NCBI GenBank assembly: GCA_031269535.1
Contig: JAISZA010000050.1
Location: 1-33,961 of the forward strand
Origin: Tannerellaceae bacterium
GTDB lineage: Bacteria; Bacteroidota; Bacteroidia; Bacteroidales; Tannerellaceae
DNA: 33,961 nt
Direction: 5' to 3'
In this document: positions 24,718 through 33,700 of the stretch, one piece after another
Layout of the letters: every line of letters begins with the position of its first letter
Position numbering within the stretch: the first letter of the stretch is position 1
Notes under the pieces: generated by a model
Database searches by the model: none
What the model was told of the DNA's origin: nothing
Seen by the model: only the letters and a program-made list of their open reading frames with translations
Program-made: the position numbers and the translations under genes

Positions 24718-25863
24718 TTATGTGGATTTGAATGTATATATAATGTAGCATAGCTGGCTAACCAATCTTTTTATGTTCGCTTTTGCAAATCCAGGCTCCA
24801 TAGCCTTTTCCGGAGAAACGGGACCGGGGGTGATGGTAAAAACGCTCCGAAACCCGGCCTCATTCAACCATGTTACATCCTCTATGCTTCCAGCTATGAC
24901 CACAACAGGAATATGCTGTTTCTCTGCTTCTTTCAATATACCGAAAGGCAGTTTACCCATAGCCGTTTGCCTATCTGCTCTTCCTTCTCCGGTAATAATC
25001 AAGTCTGCATTCCTTATTTTCTCTTCAAAACAAAGTGTATCGAGCAAAAGTTTTATTCCCGGTTTTAAGGTTGCGTTCAGGAAAGCGAGGCAACCTCCTC
25101 CCATACCTCCGGCAGCTCCGGTTCCGGGATAAGTGGCTATATCTTTTCCTGTTGTTTGCCGTATTATATTGGCCAAAGAGCGCATTCCGGCATCCAATTC
25201 CTCTATCATATTATCGTCGGCTCCCTTCTGACGGGCATAAATATGAGCCGCTCCATTGGGGCCATAAAACGGGTTATGCACATCGCAGGCAACTATAAAC
25301 CAGGCTTCTTTCAAAGCCGGATATGCAGAGGAAGTATCGATCGAGGCTACTTCTATCAGTATTTTTCCTCCCACTCCCAAAGCATTCCCGTTTTTATCAA
25401 GGAAACGAAAACCTAAGGCCTGGAGCATGCCCAGGCCTGCGTCGTTTGTCGCGCTGCCTCCTATTCCAATAATAAAATCACGGCATCCTCGTTTCAAGGC
25501 ATCTTTAATCAATTCGCCTGTTCCAAAAGAAGTAGTCAGCATCGGGTTTCTCTTGTTGGCAGGCACTAAAGGTAGTCCACTGACAGAGGCCATTTCAATC
25601 AATGCTGTTTTGGCACCACCAGATATACCATATATCGCCTGTACCGGATTCATCAGCGGATCGTGTGCCGTTACCTGTATATATTTCCCCTTCATAGTAG
25701 ACAAAAGGGCATCTAAAATTCCCTCTCCTCCATCAGCAACAGGAAGTAAGAATATTTCACAGTCCGGGAAAACACATGCCACCCCTTCTTTTGCCGCCTG
25801 TCCTGCTTCTATAGAGGTCAAGCATCCTTTAAAAGAATCTATTGCAATAATTACTTTTCTCAT
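24718..25863 (-). CDS. Glycerate kinase, GarK/GlxK type
   Basis: The enzyme phosphorylates D-glycerate, giving 2-phosphoglycerate in the GarK class, which enters lower glycolysis. The N-terminal segment IIAIDSFKGCLTSIEAGQAA and PVADGGEG are signature blocks, followed by IGIGGSATNDAGLGMLQALG near residues 132-151 and a late TGEGRADRQTAMGK segment. At 381 residues it is full length. Its start overlaps the amidohydrolase stop by 4 bases (ATGA), so the two are translationally coupled. The product position (2- or 3-phosphoglycerate) is from family knowledge. Confidence 0.93.
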   Translation of the reverse strand: MRKVIIAIDSFKGCLTSIEAGQAAKEGVACVFPDCEIFLLPVADGGEGILDALLSTMKGKYIQVTAHDPLMNPVQAIYGISGGAKTALIEMASVSGLPLVPANKRNPMLTTSFGTGELIKDALKRGCRDFIIGIGGSATNDAGLGMLQALGFRFLDKNGNALGVGGKILIEVASIDTSSAYPALKEAWFIVACDVHNPFYGPNGAAHIYARQKGADDNMIEELDAGMRSLANIIRQTTGKDIATYPGTGAAGGMGGGCLAFLNATLKPGIKLLLDTLCFEEKIRNADLIITGEGRADRQTAMGKLPFGILKEAEKQHIPVVVIAGSIEDVTWLNEAGFRSVFTITPGPVSPEKAMEPGFAKANIKRLVSQLCYIIYTFKST

Positions 25864-26954
25864 ATATCTTTAAACATATTCATTATTCCAAGTGCATTTT
25901 TATTGTATATTTTTTCAAGCACCTCGTCGGGTAAATGCAATCCGTGAATCATCCACCGACCTTGAAATTTATGAGCCGGGGCAGGGTCGAAGTATTCGTC
26001 GTCGGTTTCCAGGAAGCGGTAATGCATCCGATATGCTTCAGCATTGGGATAAGTATCCGTACCGAAGAGTATCCGATCCTGATGCTGTATCATAAATTTT
26101 CTTGCTGTATAGGGCTGTCGTCCTAATTCGGCAATCCGGGCGTCTATATCCACATACAAATTGGGATATTTTTCCAGCCACAGGGATACGCGCCCAAGGT
26201 CTTCTGAAAGATTAGCCATATGAGCTCCTATGAAAATGGTATTCGGATGCCTCGCTATGACTCTGTTTCTTTGCTCCAGCAGTTCTTCTTTGAGAGGGAC
26301 ATCCGTACCAAAATATGCCCACGCAGGATTTTGCGTTAATTCCTCGTACCGTTCATTGTAACGGTCCACCGCTCCATCATGAAAAGCTTTGGGGTCTGAC
26401 GAATGGATCATGACAGGGATGCCCAATTCTCCACATTTGGCCCATACCGGGTCAATCCGAGGGTCATCAATGGATATCAGTTTACCGCTTTTGTCTCTTA
26501 GAGTCAATCCCAATGCTTTGTATATTTGTAAGCCTCGGATACCTATTTTCACGGCTTCCTCCAGTTTTTCCGCTTCCTTCCTTCCAAAGTCCGGTTCATC
26601 TATCCGGCTGAAATCCGGTGCGAAATAGATATGAAACCTTTCTTTGGAAAGTCCGTGTGACACCTTCAGATGTTCCTTATAAGCGTCCTTTTCCGATAGT
26701 CCATCCAATCCGACACATATCCATACGCCGGCCTTATCCATCTCTTCCAGATAATAAGCTGCCCTGCTGAGGTCTCTTAAGTGATTGTGGATGTCTATCA
26801 CCGGATATTTCGGTTTGATTATCTTCGTTTCCTTTACAACCAACCGGGCTTTCGGCTCCCAGTCAAGGAGCCGAAGATCGCCCGTTTGAGCACTCACGAA
26901 CATCGTAGTTGTGAGAAAGAAGACAAACAATCCATTTATTTTTCCCCTATACAT
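25860..26954 (-). CDS. Exported amidohydrolase (amidohydrolase 2 type)
   Basis: This is a metal-dependent TIM-barrel enzyme of the amidohydrolase superfamily. Members hydrolyse lactones and amides, or decarboxylate acids. Metal-site motifs are in order: D-I-H-N-H with His56 and His58, His184 in MIHSSD, His245 in IGAHM, and Asp300 in FGTDT. A signal peptide (about residues 1-22, ending VSAQ) places it in the periplasm. Most of the characterised lactonases and decarboxylases of this group are cytoplasmic, so export is notable. It lies 14 bases after the putative glycosidase and overlaps glycerate kinase. A sugar-lactone or ester-like substrate is a guess from context. Confidence 0.85.
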   Translation of the reverse strand: MYRGKINGLFVFFLTTTMFVSAQTGDLRLLDWEPKARLVVKETKIIKPKYPVIDIHNHLRDLSRAAYYLEEMDKAGVWICVGLDGLSEKDAYKEHLKVSHGLSKERFHIYFAPDFSRIDEPDFGRKEAEKLEEAVKIGIRGLQIYKALGLTLRDKSGKLISIDDPRIDPVWAKCGELGIPVMIHSSDPKAFHDGAVDRYNERYEELTQNPAWAYFGTDVPLKEELLEQRNRVIARHPNTIFIGAHMANLSEDLGRVSLWLEKYPNLYVDIDARIAELGRQPYTARKFMIQHQDRILFGTDTYPNAEAYRMHYRFLETDDEYFDPAPAHKFQGRWMIHGLHLPDEVLEKIYNKNALGIMNMFKDI

Positions 26955-26968
26955 GGTGTCATCCTGTA

Positions 26969-29275
26969 TTAAGTAAGTACCACCACTTCGTGATTTAAGA
27001 CGGAAGCCAGTTGGAATTTACACCATCCCCCTTCCGTTTCTGCAACGATTCTTTGCCCGCTAACTAAGAGGCTGGGGAAGTCGCCTCTCACGTCTTGGGG
27101 CAGTCTGACTTTTACGGTGATAGGGCCAACCGGGATGAATTCATCCAGCGACGCCCTCCAGGTAGCCGCACTTGTGAGATTAACAAGGTGGAGAATGACC
27201 TTCCCCGGTTGCCTGTACATATTGCAATCTATCAATCCGGGGCCGGCGACCGACAGCGGGAAGTCATCTTTCGCCGCCCACCGTATGATATTGGAGAGCA
27301 GATTCCCGTGATCCGGCAAATTATGGCGTCCGAACTGTCTGTCTATATCTGCTGGCATAAAGACAATCCGACTACCATTGGGGCGCGTATGCACGACAAG
27401 TCCGGGAATATCCGTCTTTGGTTCCCGCATCCACGCTGTTTCCGGAGGATAGATGGGGAACTCCGGGATAAAAGTCATCAAGACCTTGGCATTCGGTTCT
27501 GTTTTTAATGGTGTAAGCATACCACCAAAAGGGTAAATATCGGTTAGTTCAAAGCCTTTTAATATCGCATGACGTTCATCCGCTATCGCAGGTTCGGTAC
27601 CTGTTTGCGGCCCATACACCATACTGCGCATTTCGGGATTCAGTCTCAGGTACGTATGATACGTACGGGACAGATTATACACATTTTCCTTTTTATCTTT
27701 TGCGATGGCATGCGTTATGAACAGATCACTTAAGGCGTAATCCTTCAGTGATTCTCCGTCTTCGTTATACAAGGATGTTTCGCCTGTGGCAAATAAATTT
27801 CCTCCTTTTTCCACAAATCGTTTCACGCCGGCCGCCTGTTCGCTCGTCATACTTCCCACGTTTGGGAGTATTAACAAATTAAATATTGAAGCATCACGGC
27901 CTACATGATCTATATGAACCGGTTGATAAGGAATCCTGGCCCGGATAAGCGCCTGGATAATGCCCCGCCATGGCAGATTAACTTTCATTTCGGCTTCGTC
28001 ACGTCCGTAGAAATCCGTATTATCCTGCGACCATACCACCCCGACGGTTCCGATAGGTTCCCTATTAATTAAAAACTCTTCATTCGCTTTATACCACTTG
28101 AATATGGGTTCCGCTGTATGATACATCCGGCGGTCTTCATGGTAAGCCGCTATATGATGCCACCAGGGCTGAATCCCGCCGGCGAAGCCCTCCAGCATCC
28201 ACAGATGCGCTTCCTGTTCGGGTTTGGAAGAAACACGAAATGTAGGTCTTCCTGCCTGATACATGGCCATGCTATTGGGGATTAGTTTATTCCATCCAAG
28301 CAATCCATGGATGATTTTGCCTGTATCCGACAAGTTCTGGAATCCGGAAGCGTCATTTCTCGACTGGTGGTCGAGCATAATGATATCTGCTCTTTTACAT
28401 ATTTCTTTGAAGTCACGAAAACTATTCGACTGCCCGCTGATGGAGCCGCTGTTCATTCCCGACCAGATACAATCCGGGCCTCCCGCCGCTTGGGTTGTTT
28501 TGTTATTCAAATCCCATATTTCCAATCGCTGATCATAATTCCATCTTATCCATTGACGATAGACCGGGTCGTCCCAGTTTTTTTTCCCAGGAAGTTCTTT
28601 TCCTGTTTTCTCCCGGAAACTTTTTCTGCAATTTTCGCAATAACAGATGGAATTGCGTCCCAGTCCGCTCCAGCTATTGTCCGTGAAACCTTCGGGATGG
28701 TAAAGGTTTGATATTTCGGTAAGGATAGCCGGAATATGCTCTTTGTAATACGGGCTGTTGACACAAGTAATATACAGGTCTTCTGTCCGGTATGGTTTTT
28801 TGTTCGCGTCGATAGCAAACCAATCGGGGTGAGCTTTATAGAAATCTTCATTGGCCCGATTGGAGTCCATCCGGGCAAAAACGACTAAGCCATCTTCATG
28901 AGCCGCACGGCATAAATCTCCAAAAAGATCACGCCCTTGCAGATACTTAGCCTGATAATGAAGAGGTATTTTAGTTGGATAATAAGCCACAATACCTCCT
29001 GCATTAATAATAACGCCCTGCACATGTGTCTTTCTCCAATGATTACGCCACCAGTTAATATCATAAATGACCGGATCTTTTTCAGTTATATTTGTTTGTC
29101 CCCAACGAGTAATCCTGCGATACCAGGGAGTTTCCTCCTCTACCGGCTGAGAGGAAGTATCGTTCGCCATAGCCGCAACAATCCGGTTGCTACCGGCCAG
29201 CGACAAAGTTGCTGCGGTAGCTCTTTTTAAAAAACTTCTGCGGCTCTTATCTGAATTTGTTTTTTCAATTCCCAT
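26969..29275 (-). CDS. Tat-exported putative glycoside hydrolase (hypothetical glycosyl hydrolase 6-like)
   Basis: The 768-residue protein starts with a twin-arginine signal (SRRSFLK, Arg12-Arg13, then an Ala-rich hydrophobic stretch), so it is probably folded before export. Residues about 60-330 look like a TIM-barrel domain. The segment HPEGFTDNSWSGLG with Asp199, followed by CYCENCRKSFREKTG (Cys211, Cys213, Cys216), is the pattern I associate with Pfam hypothetical glycosyl hydrolase 6. Residues about 405-560 resemble a GH42-type trimerisation (glutamine-amidotransferase-like) domain, including LILPNVGSMTSEQ. The C-terminal 150 residues are beta-rich. Catalytic acids cannot be fixed; Asp199 is a candidate. 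Substrate is unknown. Confidence 0.78.
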   Translation of the reverse strand: MGIEKTNSDKSRRSFLKRATAATLSLAGSNRIVAAMANDTSSQPVEEETPWYRRITRWGQTNITEKDPVIYDINWWRNHWRKTHVQGVIINAGGIVAYYPTKIPLHYQAKYLQGRDLFGDLCRAAHEDGLVVFARMDSNRANEDFYKAHPDWFAIDANKKPYRTEDLYITCVNSPYYKEHIPAILTEISNLYHPEGFTDNSWSGLGRNSICYCENCRKSFREKTGKELPGKKNWDDPVYRQWIRWNYDQRLEIWDLNNKTTQAAGGPDCIWSGMNSGSISGQSNSFRDFKEICKRADIIMLDHQSRNDASGFQNLSDTGKIIHGLLGWNKLIPNSMAMYQAGRPTFRVSSKPEQEAHLWMLEGFAGGIQPWWHHIAAYHEDRRMYHTAEPIFKWYKANEEFLINREPIGTVGVVWSQDNTDFYGRDEAEMKVNLPWRGIIQALIRARIPYQPVHIDHVGRDASIFNLLILPNVGSMTSEQAAGVKRFVEKGGNLFATGETSLYNEDGESLKDYALSDLFITHAIAKDKKENVYNLSRTYHTYLRLNPEMRSMVYGPQTGTEPAIADERHAILKGFELTDIYPFGGMLTPLKTEPNAKVLMTFIPEFPIYPPETAWMREPKTDIPGLVVHTRPNGSRIVFMPADIDRQFGRHNLPDHGNLLSNIIRWAAKDDFPLSVAGPGLIDCNMYRQPGKVILHLVNLTSAATWRASLDEFIPVGPITVKVRLPQDVRGDFPSLLVSGQRIVAETEGGWCKFQLASVLNHEVVVLT

Positions 29276-29335
29276 TGTTTTTGATGTTATGAACTTTATA
29301 ATGATTTATTGTGTTAGGATAAGTTGATGACAATA

Positions 29336-30781
29336 TTAATCATATCCAGGATTTTGCGCTAATATTGCCGGATCATTTATTAGTTGAACCTGACTTAACG
29401 GGATTGGGAAAACAGTCATATAGGGCATCATCCCAACATCTTTCATTACATTATACGCCTGCCCCGTTCTTATCAGGTCAAACCACCTGACTCCCTCAAA
29501 CGATAATTCCAACCTCCTCTCAAGAAAAATGGCATCTCGTGTTTCCGATTGGGTCATCGTCGCAGGATAAGCTTCTAATCCTGCTCTGGTACGTACTTCA
29601 TTCAAAAAAGGAATGGCTTCATGAGGTTTTCCGTTTTCATTTAATGATTCCGCATACATCAGCAATACATCGGCATAGCGAATCACCTTCCAGTTCGCCT
29701 TACTGTCGCTCCGAACCGGAGAACTGACAATATATTTTTTTGTATAGGTCTGGTTCGTACTGGTCGGTAATGGGCGAAAAACTGAATCTGAGATGTAATA
29801 ACCACCCGGAATACCTATGGTTATTTCTTTTCTTAAATCATTGGGAGCAAATAAATCCACCAAAGATTGGGTGGGATTATTATGCTCTTCTCCTGCTCCG
29901 ACGATTCCGAAAGATTGAGACATTTCAGTAGAATTAGGTAAAAAGGCGATCGTATAACTACTCCCTTCTCCCATTCCCGATTCGTATTCAATATCGAATA
30001 TGTATTCGCTATGATGTTCGGATTTAGAATAGTCAAACAAATCTGCATAGTCAGGGAGTAAGCTATAGCCCATTGTTGTTAGCTCTTTCAGTTTACTTTC
30101 CGCATTGTGGAAATCGCCTTTCGTCAGATACACTCGTCCCAGCAGAGCTTTTGCAGCTCCATTAGTTGGCCTTCCTGCATCTCTTCCCGAATAATTCTCA
30201 GGTAATGCGTTTTCCGCAGCCGAAAAATCCGGTATGATTATATTTGTATAAATATTCTCGACAGGCTCTCTCGGTATGTGATATGATTCCTGAATTGTAA
30301 CCGGAGTAGTAACAGCTGGTACATCTCCAAAAATCCGCACCAAGTCAAAATAAGCCAAAGCTCTCAGAAAACGTGTTTCTCCTATATAGCGTTTTTTATT
30401 GGGAACCGTTGCCTCATCCACATTTTCAATTTTAGATAATACAGTATTGGCACGGAAAATCGCCTGATAATAGTTCTGCCAGGTAGAATTCATCAATCCA
30501 TCACTACTTGTTGTAGTAAATAGGTCGGAATAGGATTGGCTGTTGTTTTTATATATCTGTTCCCATGAATCATCGGCCCTGATATCTCCAAAGATATAAA
30601 AACTTTGATACTGACTTTGAATCGTGTTGTAAGTAGCCGTTATAGCATCGGCAAAATCTTTATCTGTTTTGTACAAAATATCCACACTTACCGTAGATGT
30701 CGGGATCAAATCAATAAAATCATTTGAACAGGATGGCATTAACAAATATATGGATATTATTATATTTACTATTTTTTTCAT
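29336..30781 (-). CDS. SusD-family surface glycan-binding lipoprotein
   Basis: SusD-like lipoproteins sit on the outer face of the outer membrane as lids over their SusC partner and capture the nutrient. A lipoprotein signal ends in LMPSC with Cys18, followed by SNDFIDLIPTS. The TPR-like half has YIGETRFLRALAYFDLVRIFG (about 130-152, split here only for description), and the C-terminal half has WKVIRYADVLLMYAESLNE and LERRLELSFEGVRWFDLIR, all hallmark SusD motifs. The length of 481 residues is typical. It starts 12 bases after susC. The ligand cannot be inferred from the sequence. Confidence 0.95.
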   Translation of the reverse strand: MKKIVNIIISIYLLMPSCSNDFIDLIPTSTVSVDILYKTDKDFADAITATYNTIQSQYQSFYIFGDIRADDSWEQIYKNNSQSYSDLFTTTSSDGLMNSTWQNYYQAIFRANTVLSKIENVDEATVPNKKRYIGETRFLRALAYFDLVRIFGDVPAVTTPVTIQESYHIPREPVENIYTNIIIPDFSAAENALPENYSGRDAGRPTNGAAKALLGRVYLTKGDFHNAESKLKELTTMGYSLLPDYADLFDYSKSEHHSEYIFDIEYESGMGEGSSYTIAFLPNSTEMSQSFGIVGAGEEHNNPTQSLVDLFAPNDLRKEITIGIPGGYYISDSVFRPLPTSTNQTYTKKYIVSSPVRSDSKANWKVIRYADVLLMYAESLNENGKPHEAIPFLNEVRTRAGLEAYPATMTQSETRDAIFLERRLELSFEGVRWFDLIRTGQAYNVMKDVGMMPYMTVFPIPLSQVQLINDPAILAQNPGYD

Positions 30782-30793
30782 AACAATACAGTA

Positions 30794-33700
30794 TTAAAAT
30801 GATACATTTATCCCCATAATTAAACTCTTTGCAATCGGATAGTTATAATTCATCTGTCCGGGTGTCAATGGATTTGTACTACTACTGACCTCCGGATTAA
30901 AATCTCTGAATTTTGTAATTATAAATGGATTCGTGGCTGTCAGGTATATCCTCAACGAACTCAAACTTAACTTTTCAATCATTCGAGTGGGGAATGTATA
31001 ACTAAGATTGATATTATTTATTTTCAGATACGACCCATCATCCAGGTACCGGGTTGATTTTTGTCTCACCCCTCCTGTCGGAAGATTATTCGGACGTGGA
31101 CTTTCACCATCGCCCGGTTCCGATTCCGACTTCCAATAATTTTTTACGACAGCGTATTGTTTATAGCGGGCTCTCGTGTACATTTGAGTATCGCTGGTGT
31201 TAAACACTTTATTTCCATAGGAACCTTGAATAGAAAAACTCAATCCAATATTTTTATAAGAAAAGCTATTAATCATTCCATAATAAAAATCGGGATAAGG
31301 ACTTCCCATAATAGCCCGGTCATACGTATTGATAATGCCGTCAGGGATGCCTTCCGGACCACTGACGTCTTTGAATCTTACGTCACCAACATGCGATCTG
31401 TCTGAGGTACCTGGCGCCCAGATAGGCCCGGCATCCAGTTCCACCTGATTCATAAAGATGCCATCTGTTATATACCCGTAAAACATACCCATCGGCTGAC
31501 CAATTTGAGTGATATGATTCGTGCTTATAATAGGAGCTCCCTCCGGTCCTAATTTCAGGACTTTATTTTTAAAAGCGGAGATGTTAAAATCAGTATTCCA
31601 TTCAAATACACCGGAAAAATTTAGCGTATTTAAAGTAAACTCCCAACCGCTATTTTCAACTTCTCCAATATTTTGAAGCGAAGTATTAAATCCGGTAATT
31701 TGCGGGACATAAACATTGAGTAGTAATTCGTAGTTTTTTGTTCTGAAATAATCAACTGTCAGATTAATCCGGTTATCGAACAAGCTGGCATCTAATCCGA
31801 AATTTAATGAACTTTGTTTTTCCCAGGTTAGCAATGCATTTTCAATATTGGATGGGGAAACTCCTCCAATCGCAGTATTACCAAAGACATAAGATTCGTA
31901 TCCTACAGTTGCCAAATGTGCGTAATTACCAATATTATTATTCCCTGTTTCACCATAACTGGCACGAATTTTCAGATTACTGATCAGGCTTATTTCTTTT
32001 ATGAATTCTTCTTCCGACACTCTCCATGCTAATGCGGCTGAGGGGAAATATCCATATTTCTTTTCCCTCCCAAAGCGGGAAGAACCATCCGACCGGATAG
32101 AAGTAGTAATATAATATTTGGAATTATAATTATAATTTATCCTTGCCAGATAAGAGATTAACGACCACTCGCTTTCATCAGAATTTCCCTGATAAATATC
32201 ATTACTTACCGCATTCAATGTATAAACCAGATTATTGGGATAGCTTCGACTTCGGATATAATTAGAATTATTTTCTTGCTTCTGTGTTGTATATCCAATC
32301 AAGCCTGAAACATTATGTATATTATTAATACTTTTCTGGTAATTTAAAGTTGATTCGGTTATCCAATTTAAATTGTTCGACCGTTCGTCGGTTCCATCTG
32401 CCGTATTATTAAAAACATCCAACTTAGGTATAAATGAATAATAGTGTCGATTAGATGTACTAATTCCTGCCATTATATTCAATTTGATATTATTTGTTAT
32501 TTCAAACTCTGTATTCAAATTTGCCAACGTTCTATATTGCTCATTTCTTCTTATTATTTCATAGGCTTGCGCCACAGGATTCCATACATTATTTGTTGCA
32601 TCCTGTCCGAATCCACTGTAATAAGTTCCGTCTTCGTTGTACAAGGGATACCATTTTAACCATGTAGTCGCGGCTCCAAGAATACCTTCGGATTCAGCAG
32701 CTCCACCCGAAGCCAAAATATTCTTACCGGTGGAATAAACAGAGTTAATATTAAATTTAACAGCTATTCTTTCCGATAATTGCGAGTCTAAATTTGCTCT
32801 TAATGAATATCTCCTGAAATTATTCGTTATGATAATCCCATCCTGTGCCATATACTCGCCGCTCACAGCATATCTTAATTTATTCGTACCTCCCAGAGTT
32901 GACAGGTTATAACTTTGCTGTGGCGCAGTCTGAAATATTTCATCATACGCATCGGTATTGTACTTGTTTGTACCGTTAATTACATCCATGATTGTTTGCG
33001 GAACCTGGTAAAACCAATCCACTAACGGATTTCCGTTAATGTCTCTGTTAGCATCCAGATTCTGGTTTTTTATTCCATCATAATAATACCATGCTTGTTC
33101 TTCTTTAGTTAGAAATTCCGGAGTTTTCAAAACTTTTTGCCAGCCGTAATATACGTTCAAATTAATTTTGTTTTTCCCTTCTTTGCCTCTTTTAGTAGTG
33201 ATTATCACAACTCCATTTGCTCCTCTTGAGCCATAAATTGCTGTTGCAGAAGCATCTTTTAAGATGTCTATGGTTTCAATATCGTTGGGGTTTATCATTT
33301 GAATATTATCTCCCGGAAATCCATCTATCACATACAAGGGTTCTGTTCCTGCGGATATACTTCCTACTCCTCTGATTCTAATCAATGGAGCAGCCCCCGG
33401 CTCTCCGGTAGTTGATACAACTTGTACCCCAGCTAATTTTCCACTCAAAGCCTGATCAACTCTTGAGATGGCAAGATTCTGTAAATCATCCGACTGTACT
33501 TGCGAGATAGAGCCTGTCAGGTCTTTCTTCTGTGCTATTCCATATCCTACTACTACGATTTCATCCAGAGTCTGCAAATTTTCTTTCAATACAATCCGCA
33601 CATTTGTTTGATTCCGTACGGGTATTTCTTGTCCCAGATATCCGATATAAGAGATTTGTAATACACTATTCTGCAATATGTTTAAAGAAAATTTACCATC

